The notes under the pieces: model-generated
Database searches by the model: none
Seen by the model: only the letters and a program-made list of their open reading frames with translations
What the model was told of the DNA's origin: nothing
Made by a program: the position numbers and the translations under genes
In this document: piece by piece, positions 1 through 5,475 of the stretch
How the letters are laid out: the number at the start of each line of letters is the position of its first letter
Position numbering within the stretch: position 1 is the stretch's first letter
From: an uncultured Ruminococcus sp.
GTDB taxonomy: Bacteria; Bacillota; Clostridia; Oscillospirales; Acutalibacteraceae
NCBI GenBank assembly: GCA_902762335.1
Contig: CACWNZ010000092.1
Coordinates: 1 to 6,282 of the forward strand
DNA: 6,282 bases
Direction of reading: 5' to 3'

Positions 1-58
1 ACGAGGGGAACCACGTGTACCGGGACCGGTTCTGGTGCTGGTCCAATAACGCCATCTT
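1..58. other. Possible sequence junction inside the baseplate J gene
   Basis: Up to base 59 the minus-strand frame matches a baseplate J N-terminus. Below base 58 it reads KMALLDQHQNRSRYTWFPS, which does not resemble the hydrophobic beta segment that normally follows the xxAEGT motif. All three forward frames are open across bases 1-40, and one reads a protein-like VYRDRFWCWSNNA. Possible causes are a recombination breakpoint, an invertible segment, a chimeric contig end or ordinary divergence. The stretch is too short to decide. Confidence 0.25.
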
Positions 59-313
59 TGTTCCCTCCGCCTTTCTGCCCTTTATTCTTTCAAGTCCCCT
101 CTGCCGCGCGTGAAGATCGAGCATTTCGCCCGTTGCGGTATCGGGGAACGTCTGCTTTTTAAGATATTCTATCTCTCCCGCAAGAGAATAGATCTCTCCT
201 GCAAGAAGTCTTATCCTTATGCCTATATCGCTCGCCCTGTCGGGCTCATGCCCGGAGAGCTGCGTGAATCTGTCGTTCATTCTGTCAAGTATCTCCTGAT
301 AGCTCAGGCTCAT
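1..313 (-). CDS. Baseplate J-like wedge protein (XkdT/gpJ-type), N-terminal part, cut by left edge
   Basis: I read this gene directly from the minus strand. ATG is at 313-311, preceded by GGAGGA (321-326), and its first bases overlap the TGA of the upstream gene as ATGA (313-310). 104 codons are visible before the edge. Residues about 1-84 fit the N-terminus of Firmicutes baseplate J proteins: a helical start (SYQEILDRMNDRFTQLSG), then ASDIGIRIRLLAGEI, then the hallmark FPDTATGEMLDLHARQRGLER at residues 56-76, ending in GRKAEGT. The family forms the wedge ring of contractile-type baseplates and is usually 350-400 residues, so most of the protein is outside. Its place directly after a gp46/XkdS-like gene supports the call. 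From residue 86 (base 58 downward) the frame stays open, but the translation no longer looks like the expected beta-strand segment (see findings). Family call is confident; the last 20 residues are doubtful. Confidence 0.85.
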   Translation of the reverse strand, partial: MSLSYQEILDRMNDRFTQLSGHEPDRASDIGIRIRLLAGEIYSLAGEIEYLKKQTFPDTATGEMLDLHARQRGLERIKGRKAEGTKMALLDQHQNRSRYTWFPS

Positions 314-639
314 TCGGTAGTCCTCCTTACTCTTATGCCGTATTCCTCACCGTCGGCAGTGACAAATACCGTTATGCCGTTCTGTTCAACGCATACCCCC
401 GTCACCTCAGCCTGCGGCATACAGGCAAGCGCCCGTCTCGCATAAGCCTCAGCCCTGACAGAAGCATCGCTGTCTGCGGGGTCTATAAGACCGATATCGC
501 TTCCAAGCTCCCTGTCGTAGATAAAGCCTCCCCTTTTTGCCGAAAGAAGGATATAAAGCCGCTGCGCCGTTTCATCTCTGTCCGAGACGAAATAGGGTCT
601 GCCGCTGCTGTCTCTGAGAAGGTCGCCGTTTATTCCCAA
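310..639 (-). CDS. Baseplate protein, XkdS/gp46-like (DUF2634-type)
   Basis: This 109-residue protein probably belongs to the small baseplate wedge proteins (T4 gp25, Mu gp46, PBSX XkdS). The visible pattern is family-like: a short N-terminal strand pair (GINGDLLRDSSGRPYFV), then DETAQRLYILLSAKRGGFIYDRELGSDI (aligned bases 571-488), where an AQR-helix and a G-x-F-x-YDR-x-(F/L)GS block are typical, then DPADSDASVRAEAYARRAL as a helix, and C-terminal strands with GITVFVTADGEEY. It sits exactly between the spike and baseplate J genes, as in PBSX-type modules. The start is uncertain. TTG at 639 gives the natural MGINGD start but has no good ribosome site; the frame runs back to a stop at 672-670 with no ATG, and the only purine-rich run (AGGGGG) is about 20 bases upstream, inside the preceding gene. 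Translation probably depends on coupling to that gene, which ends at 653. Confidence 0.72.
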   Translation of the reverse strand: MGINGDLLRDSSGRPYFVSDRDETAQRLYILLSAKRGGFIYDRELGSDIGLIDPADSDASVRAEAYARRALACMPQAEVTGVCVEQNGITVFVTADGEEYGIRVRRTTE

Positions 640-652
640 AGCCGTATCCGTA

Positions 653-1018
653 TCACTCAGCCCCCTGTCTTACGCCGTTTATGTATACCTCGCCGCAGAG
701 CTTTATTTTTCCGTCGGCGGTAAGATGTATGTAGCTCGTATCGGACGAGTACAGCAGCACCTCGCCGGGCTTGAGCTCTCTGTCGTTGGTAAGCATCTTA
801 ACGCCTATACAGAGCTGCTCGTTTCCGTTGGCAAGTATAACGGCGTTTTCGTTGGCTCTCGGTATATATGCCATTCCCGAGGGCGCTACGACCGTAAGCT
901 GTCTCGTGCCGTTCACAGCTCTGGCAGCCACCCTTCTGTCTGCGCTCGATCTTATCATGCCCGCGCTGCACAGCGTTTCCTTCCCGCTGCGTCTGTTTAT
1001 TTTAGACGAAAGTCTCAT
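653..1018 (-). CDS. Short baseplate spike protein, gpV/gp45-like
   Basis: This 121-residue protein is probably the central tail spike or its OB-fold base, which caps the tail tube at the baseplate. ATG at 1018 overlaps the hub gene stop as ATGA (1018-1015) and has a clear ribosome site (GGAGGTGA) 7 bases upstream. Residues about 35-95 are strand-rich (GTRQLTVVAPSG, ENAVILANGNEQLCIGVKM) and fit an OB-fold. Residues 83-118 carry the spike-like pattern KPGEVLLYSSDTSYIHLTADGKIKL then GEVYINGV, which resembles the GEVxLYSxxGxxIxLxxDGxVxIxG repeats of phage spikes. The family is often 180-220 residues, so this is short, and no HxH iron-binding tip motif is visible. It follows the hub gene, where PBSX-type phages carry xkdR, so an XkdR/DUF2577 relationship is the main alternative. 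Confidence 0.65.
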   Translation of the reverse strand: MRLSSKINRRSGKETLCSAGMIRSSADRRVAARAVNGTRQLTVVAPSGMAYIPRANENAVILANGNEQLCIGVKMLTNDRELKPGEVLLYSSDTSYIHLTADGKIKLCGEVYINGVRQGAE

Positions 1019-1932
1019 TCTCCGTTCACCTCCGCATATATCGTCGTCCTTTCTCCCGAGCTGTCAAGAATATAGACGATCCCGGTTATCCCGTATATTC
1101 TTCTGTCGCCCGACATTATCAGTCTTGCTCCCGTTTCGCAGAGCATACAGCCTGCATAACCCACGGTAAGCCTTTCGCAGCTTTTGTCGGCTTTTTTTAT
1201 CATTTTTTCCGCAGTAAGCACAGTCCCGCTCCTGCTGTCTGCGGCATTGAAATATCTTATCCGCGTCACTCCTGCCTGCGCCGCCCTTTTGCTGTCTACA
1301 GGCAGTGAATAATCTCCCGCAGCTCTCGTTCTTGCCCATATACGCGAAACGAGAGCCTTGTTTTTCAGCTCACGCTTTATCATAAAGGTCTTATCGGGCG
1401 ATAGATATACTGTCCCACTGTTTTCCTCGCCGCTTATATCTATAACGCCGTCCGCTTTTATTCTCGGCGCCGTACCCGTAAAATATTCGCAGAAGCTTCT
1501 CAGCACCGCCCACTCGCTCATACCCTTCGTTATAACGAGCTGACCGTTGAACGCCTTGTCCGCGCCGATATAGTCCTTAAAGCCCAGCGGCGCGAAATGC
1601 CTTTTCATGAGCAGGGGCATTGAAGGCGAGCAGTAGATCTGCGGACAAGCCTCGTTATCGAGCAGCACCGCCGCAAGACTGCGAGCCGATACGGTGAGAA
1701 ATCTGCCGTTATCGTTCAGTTCCTCGCTCTGCTCGTCGATATACCCGAAAAACACCCTTTCGCCGTCTCTGAGCACCTCGGCGGAACGCAGCGCGGGGAT
1801 CCTGCCGCTTACGGCAAAAACCGCCGTAAGACTGTCTGCGGGCGCATCCTGTGACGACACGAGACTAACCTTGAGCGGAGAGGAAAAGGCTGTCGCGTTT
1901 CCCCCGACGTCTCTTAGGATATATTTCAGCAC
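1015..1932 (-). CDS. Baseplate hub protein, XkdQ/gpD-like
   Basis: This 305-residue protein resembles XkdQ/YqbQ and phage late-control gpD proteins, which form the trimeric hub beneath the tail tube. Seen in the sequence: an N-terminal strand region (residues 1-65), an IPALRSAEVLRDGERVFFGYIDEQSEE segment typical of the first hub domain, then FLTVSARSLAAVLLDNEACPQ (about residues 77-98), a hallmark in which the ARSLAxLLLDNEA string precedes the second domain. The following segment (RSFCEYFTGTAPRIKADGVIDI) and a beta-rich C-terminal half match family layout, and length is normal (300-340). The start is GTG at 1932, preceded by AGGAGG 8 bases away. It overlaps the end of the LysM gene by 7 bases and its own stop overlaps the spike start, so the three genes look translationally coupled. 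I see no lytic enzyme domain or fusion. Confidence 0.85.
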   Translation of the reverse strand: MLKYILRDVGGNATAFSSPLKVSLVSSQDAPADSLTAVFAVSGRIPALRSAEVLRDGERVFFGYIDEQSEELNDNGRFLTVSARSLAAVLLDNEACPQIYCSPSMPLLMKRHFAPLGFKDYIGADKAFNGQLVITKGMSEWAVLRSFCEYFTGTAPRIKADGVIDISGEENSGTVYLSPDKTFMIKRELKNKALVSRIWARTRAAGDYSLPVDSKRAAQAGVTRIRYFNAADSRSGTVLTAEKMIKKADKSCERLTVGYAGCMLCETGARLIMSGDRRIYGITGIVYILDSSGERTTIYAEVNGE

Positions 1933-2444
1933 AGAGCCACCCTCCTTCCCGCAGGTATCGCAAGGTCGGGTCTTTTTACGCCGGGATTAAGCTCGCACAG
2001 AAGCTCCGTACCGAGCCCGTTTTCAAAGGCGTAATCCCACAGGCATTTTCTGCCGTCCGATATGACCGCCCTTCTTCTGAAGGACGGCGCATCGGCTATG
2101 ACCGCAAACGAAAAGAAATATCTTATTACGCCTTCGATATCCTTGCCTATGAGCTCAAGCTTCTCGAACACCGCATAAACGGGTCTTTGCGACGGCAGAT
2201 AGAGCATTTCCGCCGCGGAGCGCTCGTACAGCCGCTTCAGCCGCGCAAAATCCTCGGCGCAGCCGCTGCCGAACAGCTCGCCCTCTCCGCTTATCCTTGC
2301 CGCCCTTCTGCCCATATCCGAAACGACGCTTTCACCGCCCGGTATATGCTGCTCGGAGACCTCTCTCTTATGCGTGATCCTGATAAGATACGGATTGACG
2401 GGAAAGATAAAATCCCCGAAGCTCATTTTTCCGTCACAGTTCAT
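1926..2444 (-). CDS. LysM-domain baseplate/tail protein, XkdP-like
   Basis: The open frame extends to 2477, but ATG at 2444 is the better start: GGAGGAGGAA lies just upstream (2449-2458) and gives a family-like N-terminus (MSFGDFIFPVNPYLIRI from residue 7). The protein is then 172 residues. Residues 8-120 look like the N-terminal domain of phage LysM tail proteins: VNPYLIRITHKREV, then IPGGESVVSDMGRRAARISGEGELFG, then a helix FARLKRLYE and a strand region ending in FFSFAVIADA. Residues about 129-172 are a LysM module: LWDYAFENG, ELLCELNPGVKRPDL, then IPAGRRVALC, with the usual W, the conserved LNP and the closing IPAGxxV. LysM modules bind peptidoglycan or mediate baseplate assembly; no catalytic domain is present. 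In PBSX-type phages the XkdP gene follows the tape measure, but here it directly follows a 51-residue gene. The start overlaps that gene's end by 11 bases. Confidence 0.85.
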   Translation of the reverse strand: MNCDGKMSFGDFIFPVNPYLIRITHKREVSEQHIPGGESVVSDMGRRAARISGEGELFGSGCAEDFARLKRLYERSAAEMLYLPSQRPVYAVFEKLELIGKDIEGVIRYFFSFAVIADAPSFRRRAVISDGRKCLWDYAFENGLGTELLCELNPGVKRPDLAIPAGRRVALC

Positions 2445-2589
2445 CAGATTCCTCCTCCGCGTCAAGCAGTCTTTCATATCTCAGTCCGTCGTTTTCTATC
2501 ATCTCCGAAAGCGCGGACAGTCTTATCGCCTCGTCTGCGCTGAAGATCACCGTCTCCTTAAGCAGCGGGGCGTTTTCACTCTCCCTCAT
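2434..2589 (-). CDS. Small 51-residue phage protein of unknown function between tube and LysM genes
   Basis: I read this gene directly. ATG at 2589 is followed by 51 codons ending in TGA at 2436-2434. It starts MRESENAPLLKETVIFSADE and ends DAEEESDEL. It is supported by a very good ribosome site (GGGAGG at 2601-2596, 6 bases before the ATG), a start immediately after the TGA of the tube gene, and a short overlap with the LysM gene start. The protein is acidic and mostly helical in appearance, with no Cys and no membrane segment. Its slot between tube and LysM genes is where PBSX-type phages carry the tail assembly chaperone (XkdN) and tape measure (XkdO), so a reduced chaperone is one possibility. 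That is position only: I recognise no family. I see no programmed-frameshift heptamer. Confidence 0.7.
   Translation of the reverse strand: MRESENAPLLKETVIFSADEAIRLSALSEMIENDGLRYERLLDAEEESDEL
2449..2458 (-). promoter_or_regulatory. Ribosome binding site that fixes the LysM gene start
   Basis: The minus strand reads GGAGGAGGAA, followed by a short spacer and ATG at 2444. It lies within the last codons of the preceding 51-residue gene. It favours the internal ATG over the first in-frame ATG at 2477, which has no such site. Confidence 0.8.
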
Positions 2590-2590
2590 A

Positions 2591-2968
2591 TCACGCCTCC
2601 CTTCTCATTCTCAGCGCAAGAATGCTTATATGCTCTCTCAGCCTGTCCTTTTCGGCAACGGCGCTCAGCTCGTCCCACCTGCAGCCTTCAAGCACGGTTC
2701 TCTCACCGTCAAGCACCAGCTCTGCCGTAAAATTATCCATATCGTAAAAATTGCAGTTCTCAAAGGGCTGTCTGAACCTCACGCCCGTGAGATTCAGCTT
2801 ATATCCGGTCCTGCCTGATGCAAGGGCGGCATCTTCGCTCTGAAAGCAGCTTCTCACGCTGTGCAGCTCTCTGCTGCACCTGAGCTCAGCCTTTTCTGCC
2901 TGCATAAAGTGCCTGCCATCAATGTTTATCACCGCATCTCTGCCGCACAGGGCTGTTATTTCATTCAT
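2591..2968 (-). CDS. Probable tail tube protein, XkdM-like
   Basis: This 125-residue protein starts at ATG 2968 with GGAGG 7 to 8 bases upstream. The chain is strand-rich: AVINIDGRHFMQAEKAELRCSRE, then HSVRSCFQSEDAALASGRTGYKLNLTGVRF, then FYDMDNFTAELVLDGERTVLEGCRWDEL. This fits small tail tube proteins, in which an N-terminal strand recalls modification of a default tube (xGxxAxxxxxG), a G-x-G-Y-x-L-x-(L/I)-xxVRF region follows, and a final block carries the xxVxLEGCxWDE pattern, commonly xLxGCxFDE. Length is slightly below XkdM (about 145). Tube proteins stack into hexameric rings between neck and baseplate hub. Neighbours support this: a terminator-like gene precedes it and baseplate genes follow. 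In contractile phages a sheath gene usually comes just before the tube; here only 11 bases separate it from the terminator-like gene. Assignment rests on pattern and position rather than an unmistakable motif. Confidence 0.65.
   Translation of the reverse strand: MNEITALCGRDAVINIDGRHFMQAEKAELRCSRELHSVRSCFQSEDAALASGRTGYKLNLTGVRFRQPFENCNFYDMDNFTAELVLDGERTVLEGCRWDELSAVAEKDRLREHISILALRMRREA
2596..2601 (-). promoter_or_regulatory. Ribosome binding site of the 51-residue gene
   Basis: The minus strand reads GGGAGG, then six bases, then ATG at 2589. It sits in the last codons of the tube gene. It is the main reason to accept the very short gene as real. Confidence 0.75.
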
Positions 2969-2979
2969 GACCCGTCCTC

Positions 2980-3387
2980 CTATATATGCTGCTCATGCTC
3001 TCTGAGCGTAAACCTCATCATTACTTTATATGCAAAAGCCGACTTGTCGTACATAGGTTTTTCTACGCACACCGACACTATCATTCTGCCGCTGTCGCAG
3101 GCAAGCAGCGCGGCGCAGACCCTCTTTGCCGTTTCGCCGCAGAATGCGCCGCCCTGCTCCTCGTCTGTCATAACGCTTACGGTGAGCGTTTCACCTCCGA
3201 AAAGTCCCTCATCGCAGCCTAAAAGATACCCGAGCTCTTTTTCCTCCTCACTGCCTATGACCACGAGGGGTCCTTTTACGGGATAGCTCAGTTCACGGTA
3301 CTCGTCAGATCTTATTATCGTGCAGCCGCTCAGCTCCTGTCTCTGCTCAAGAAGCCCGAGCAGCCTTTCGGCATAGTCAGTTCTCAC
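2980..3387 (-). CDS. Probable tail terminator / tail completion protein
   Basis: This 135-residue protein starts at GTG 3387, preceded by GAGGAGGAAGACG (good ribosome site), and overlaps the end of the preceding neck gene by 11 bases. It begins with a helix (DYAERLLGLLEQRQEL), then a strand-rich core with a GPLVVIGSEEEKELGY segment, LTVSVMTDEEQGGAF, the helix CGETAKRVCAALL, and a last strand pair ending in AYKVMMRFTLRE. Helix, strands, helix, strands is the layout of tail terminators (lambda gpU, SPP1 gp17, DUF3168 types), which form a hexameric ring that closes the tail tube and joins it to the head. Position between head-closure and tube genes agrees. No single motif proves the family; XkdJ-like tail proteins occupy this slot in PBSX-type phages. 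Five Cys residues are notable for a cytoplasmic-assembly protein. Confidence 0.55.
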   Translation of the reverse strand: MRTDYAERLLGLLEQRQELSGCTIIRSDEYRELSYPVKGPLVVIGSEEEKELGYLLGCDEGLFGGETLTVSVMTDEEQGGAFCGETAKRVCAALLACDSGRMIVSVCVEKPMYDKSAFAYKVMMRFTLREHEQHI

Positions 3388-3715
3388 CGTCTTCCTCCTC
3401 CGTTATTTTTCTCAGACACGCTCTGTAATAGGCTCCCGTTCTGTAGACTACCTCGTCCTTCCATATCAGCACGAAGCGGTCGCTGCCGCTGTATATCCTG
3501 CTGCCGTAGTCCGAGCTCTCAAGCAGCTCTGTTCCGCAGAACATGATATATCTTTTCGCCTCGCTTCTGCCCTGAGGCAGATGCGTGACCTCCTCCCACT
3601 GTCTGTGCCTGAGCCTTGCGGGAAAAATGACTGCTCTGCCCTTTTTTATGCCCGCGCCGCCCTCGGCATAGACTGTTCCGCCGAGCCTTTCTATGGCTCT
3701 TTCAAGCTCCTTCAT
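3377..3715 (-). CDS. Probable head-closure (stopper) protein
   Basis: This 112-residue protein starts at ATG 3715, four bases after the preceding stop, with AGAGG upstream inside that gene. After a short N-terminal helix (MKELERAIERLGG) the chain is strand-rich: GRAVIFPARLRHRQWEE, GRSEAKRYIMFCGTELL, RIYSGSDRFVLIWKDEVVYRTGAYYRACLRKI. This is the pattern of small beta-barrel head-closure proteins (SPP1 gp16 / XkdH-YqbH, DUF3599-like), which seal the head below the connector and are usually 100-125 residues. Order supports it: connector before, terminator-like gene after. The last 11 bases overlap the next gene. The tail EEEDGEN is acidic and probably disordered. Tail completion protein is the main alternative. 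Confidence 0.6.
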   Translation of the reverse strand: MKELERAIERLGGTVYAEGGAGIKKGRAVIFPARLRHRQWEEVTHLPQGRSEAKRYIMFCGTELLESSDYGSRIYSGSDRFVLIWKDEVVYRTGAYYRACLRKITEEEDGEN

Positions 3716-3718
3716 AGC

Positions 3719-4072
3719 TCATATCCTCTCAAAAACAAAGCCGTCGTCACCGATACAGCCCTTCAGTCCGTCAATTGCCTCGTTGTATAATCTTTCCGCA
3801 TAGATAAGTCTGTCCGTGCCGTTCTGAAGGGATACGTCACCTATTTTGATGCCCTCGGCGCCGCCGTCAGTCATGGTCCACAGCACGAGTCTGTAATAAG
3901 CAAGAGCGGCGGCGGCATATTCCGCTCTGCCGCCGCACTGCTCCGCAGGTATCATGAGCCTTGCCGATATATCGTCGGCGCTCATTCTGCACAGATAGTC
4001 CTGCTCTCTTACAAGCTCCTCTGAAAGTCCTGACAGTTTGCCGAATATATCAAAAACGCGTTCTATATTCAA
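3719..4072 (-). CDS. Head-tail connector protein, gp6/YqbG-like
   Basis: The start is TTG at 4072: GGGAGG (4086-4081) lies 8 bases upstream, while an ATG at 4079 is out of frame and too close to that site. The product is 117 residues and mainly helical: IERVFDIFGKLSGL, EELVREQDYLCRMSADDISARL, YAAAALAYYRLVLWTM, then a short strand-turn (IKIGDVSLQN) and RLIYAERLYNEAIDGLKG. Several helices with a hydrophobic AxAxYYRL core, placed directly after the major capsid gene, is the layout of HK97 gp6 / SPP1 gp15 / YqbG connectors, which form the 12-subunit ring beneath the portal. Length fits (about 100-130). The portal and terminase genes would lie beyond the right edge, upstream of the protease. Confidence 0.65.
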   Translation of the reverse strand: MNIERVFDIFGKLSGLSEELVREQDYLCRMSADDISARLMIPAEQCGGRAEYAAAALAYYRLVLWTMTDGGAEGIKIGDVSLQNGTDRLIYAERLYNEAIDGLKGCIGDDGFVFERI

Positions 4073-4080
4073 CCGTCATT

Positions 4081-4086
4081 CCTCCC
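4081..4086 (-). promoter_or_regulatory. Ribosome binding site that fixes a TTG start for the connector gene
   Basis: The minus strand reads GGGAGG followed by AATGACGG and TTG at 4072. Spacing to the TTG is normal, whereas the nearer ATG at 4079 is almost adjacent and leads to a 9-codon frame. The TTG is therefore the likely start. Confidence 0.7.
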
Positions 4087-4093
4087 GAAAGTA

Positions 4094-5098
4094 TTACTGA
4101 AGCACCTTTGAAGCATCCCTGAAGATCTTTGCAAAGCCCGCTATGCAGCTTATAGATGCCCTCTCAAGCTGTCTGTCGATAAGCTTGTCGGTATCCATTA
4201 CGATATTGCCCGACTGCACCATTTCGAGAGCGCAGTTCTTGTCAAGACCGATGATCTTGCCCGAGGTCATGCTCGGTATATGTATGAGCTTTGCGCCGAG
4301 AGGAGTTATCATCTCTCCCGTGCCCTGAAAATTCAGTCCCGCCTGAGCGTCCTTCATCTCGGTAAGGGCAAGAAGCTGTCTCATCATATCCGTCGGGGCA
4401 AGTATCGTATTCAGCTCGTAGGGAGAAAGCTCAGCCCACAGCTTGATAAGATCGTCGTAGGTGAGGGTATTCGCCGTTGCGAGGGATACCGTTGCGGCAG
4501 CGTTGTTGTTGCCGTCGCCGTTGATTATAACGTTCACCGCATCCTTGAGCTGCTCTCTTGCGATGTGCGCGCCGATCTGACGGAGCATGACCGTAAAGAG
4601 ATCAAGGCGCTGAAATCTTATCGCCTCGTAAGAGGCAACAAGCATTCTGCCCCTTTTTATAAGCTTCACAAGGTTTTCGCTCGTTCTTACCTCTGTCTGA
4701 GGGAGAGAAGCGCCCTCTGCAACGGGGCGCAGGGACTTTTCCTCGTCGGTCGGGGCGGATACTACCGAACGGTAGTCCATTCCGTTTATTACCGTTCTTG
4801 CCGCAACTATATCACCGAGATGGTCGCTGCCCTCTATGCCCTTTTTTACGGCTCTTGATACGTACTCGGGGAAAAGCGCGGCAGAGTCGGTGGTGTCAAA
4901 GAACTTCTGCACGCTGTCGCTGCGCTCGCCGCATACCTTTATGTCGTATCTTCTGAGCTGGCGCTGAAAGGCATCAAGCCCCTCAAGCTCGCTCCCCCTG
5001 TAGTTCTCGGAGGGATCAAGTTCCTCAAGCACCTCGGTGAGCGTTCTGCCGCTGTTGTACATTCCCTTTTCAAGCTTTATGCTGTCATAATATGCCAT
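4094..5098 (-). CDS. Major capsid protein (HK97 fold)
   Basis: This 334-residue protein forms the head shell. ATG at 5098 has GGGAGG about 9 bases upstream. Residues 1-75 form a charged, helical N-arm (RTLTEVLEELDPSENY, ELEGLDAFQRQLRRYDI), followed by FFDTTDSAALFPEYVSRAVKKG, a block typical of capsid proteins of clostridial prophages. The middle holds the E-loop/spine region (ICVRSVVSAPTDEE-like strands, then LVKLIKRGRMLVASYEAIRFQRLDLF). The C-terminal half carries the P- and A-domain pattern: ILAPTDMMRQLLAL, LGAKLIHIPSM, and the closing IDRQLERASISCIAGFAKIFRDASKVL. Length fits the family. A decoration gene and a fused protease-scaffold gene lie just upstream in transcription, as expected. 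Whether the N-arm is cleaved by the protease cannot be seen from sequence. I see no frameshift or truncation. Confidence 0.9.
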   Translation of the reverse strand: MAYYDSIKLEKGMYNSGRTLTEVLEELDPSENYRGSELEGLDAFQRQLRRYDIKVCGERSDSVQKFFDTTDSAALFPEYVSRAVKKGIEGSDHLGDIVAARTVINGMDYRSVVSAPTDEEKSLRPVAEGASLPQTEVRTSENLVKLIKRGRMLVASYEAIRFQRLDLFTVMLRQIGAHIAREQLKDAVNVIINGDGNNNAAATVSLATANTLTYDDLIKLWAELSPYELNTILAPTDMMRQLLALTEMKDAQAGLNFQGTGEMITPLGAKLIHIPSMTSGKIIGLDKNCALEMVQSGNIVMDTDKLIDRQLERASISCIAGFAKIFRDASKVLQ

Positions 5099-5116
5099 AG
5101 CCTTCGTCCTCCCTTA

Positions 5117-5455
5117 TCAAAGAATTATCCCTGCGATGCCCGCAGTCGAATTGACGTCCACGACAAGATATTCCCTGCCGTTTGTTGTATCGACGGTCAC
5201 CTTGCCGCCCGTTGTCGCCGCAAGCTTCTGATATCCTACGCTGAGCTCGCCCGTATAGCCTACTCTGACGTAGCCGCCGAGCTGCACCGCCGCATAGCCT
5301 TCTCTCACACACCTGCAGATACCGCAGAATGCGCCGCTGGTCACGGTCTGTACCCGGCCGTTGGACGACATCGCCACAGGCTTGCCCTCAGCCGACGTGC
5401 TTGCAGTTTCAAAGGTCGCTATTTTCTCATCAAAGCCTTCTAAAGATATTCTCAT
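5117..5455 (-). CDS. Capsid decoration (cement) protein, DUF2190-like
   Basis: This 112-residue protein probably binds the outside of the capsid and stabilises it, like lambda gpD or DUF2190-type cement proteins. ATG at 5455 is preceded by GGGAGG 9 bases upstream. The chain is strand-rich and low in bulky residues: EGKPVAMSSNGRVQTVTSGAFCGICRCVREGYAAVQLGG (shown here as aligned residues 23-61), YVRVGYTGELSVGYQKLAA, KVTVDTTNGREYLVVDVNSTAGIAGIIL. A G-x-V-x-Vxx-G spacing with repeated short strands and a C-terminal VDVxxxxGIAGIIL fits the family. Its place between protease and capsid genes, 18 bases from the capsid start, is the standard slot. Annotation as a hypothetical head protein would be the cautious alternative. 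Confidence 0.8.
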   Translation of the reverse strand: MRISLEGFDEKIATFETASTSAEGKPVAMSSNGRVQTVTSGAFCGICRCVREGYAAVQLGGYVRVGYTGELSVGYQKLAATTGGKVTVDTTNGREYLVVDVNSTAGIAGIIL

Positions 5456-5475
5456 TATAATTACCTCCCGTTTTG

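Noticed and set aside
1..60. Diversity-generating retroelement variable region at the left edge
   Set aside because: Only a short SNNA-like string on the plus strand suggests it; there is no template repeat or reverse transcriptase in the window, and the stretch lies within a phage baseplate gene on the other strand.
178..200. Small inverted repeat AGAGA / TCTCT around 184-197 as a hairpin or terminator
   Set aside because: The stem is only five or six bases, it lies inside coding sequence and is not followed by a U-tract on either strand.
110..445. Plus-strand open frame of 111 codons at the left end
   Set aside because: It is antisense to the end of the gp46-like gene and the start of the baseplate J gene, both of which have family-like sequence.
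1064..1339. Minus-strand open frame of 91 codons overlapping the hub gene in another frame
   Set aside because: It is nested within the hub coding region, has low-complexity basic composition and no independent ribosome site or family pattern.
2434..2589. Programmed frameshift of the kind seen in lambda G/GT tail chaperones
   Set aside because: No XXXYYYZ slippery heptamer is visible in the 51-residue gene, and no long downstream frame exists for an extension; the following frame is the LysM gene with its own strong start.
4280..4858. Long plus-strand open frame of 192 codons opposite the major capsid gene
   Set aside because: It lies wholly antisense to a well-supported capsid gene, has no recognisable protein pattern and no good ribosome site. 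It is a codon-bias shadow.
5085..5312. Minus-strand open frame of 75 codons overlapping the decoration gene and capsid start
   Set aside because: It is an Arg/Gly-rich off-frame translation of the decoration gene, with no supporting start signal.
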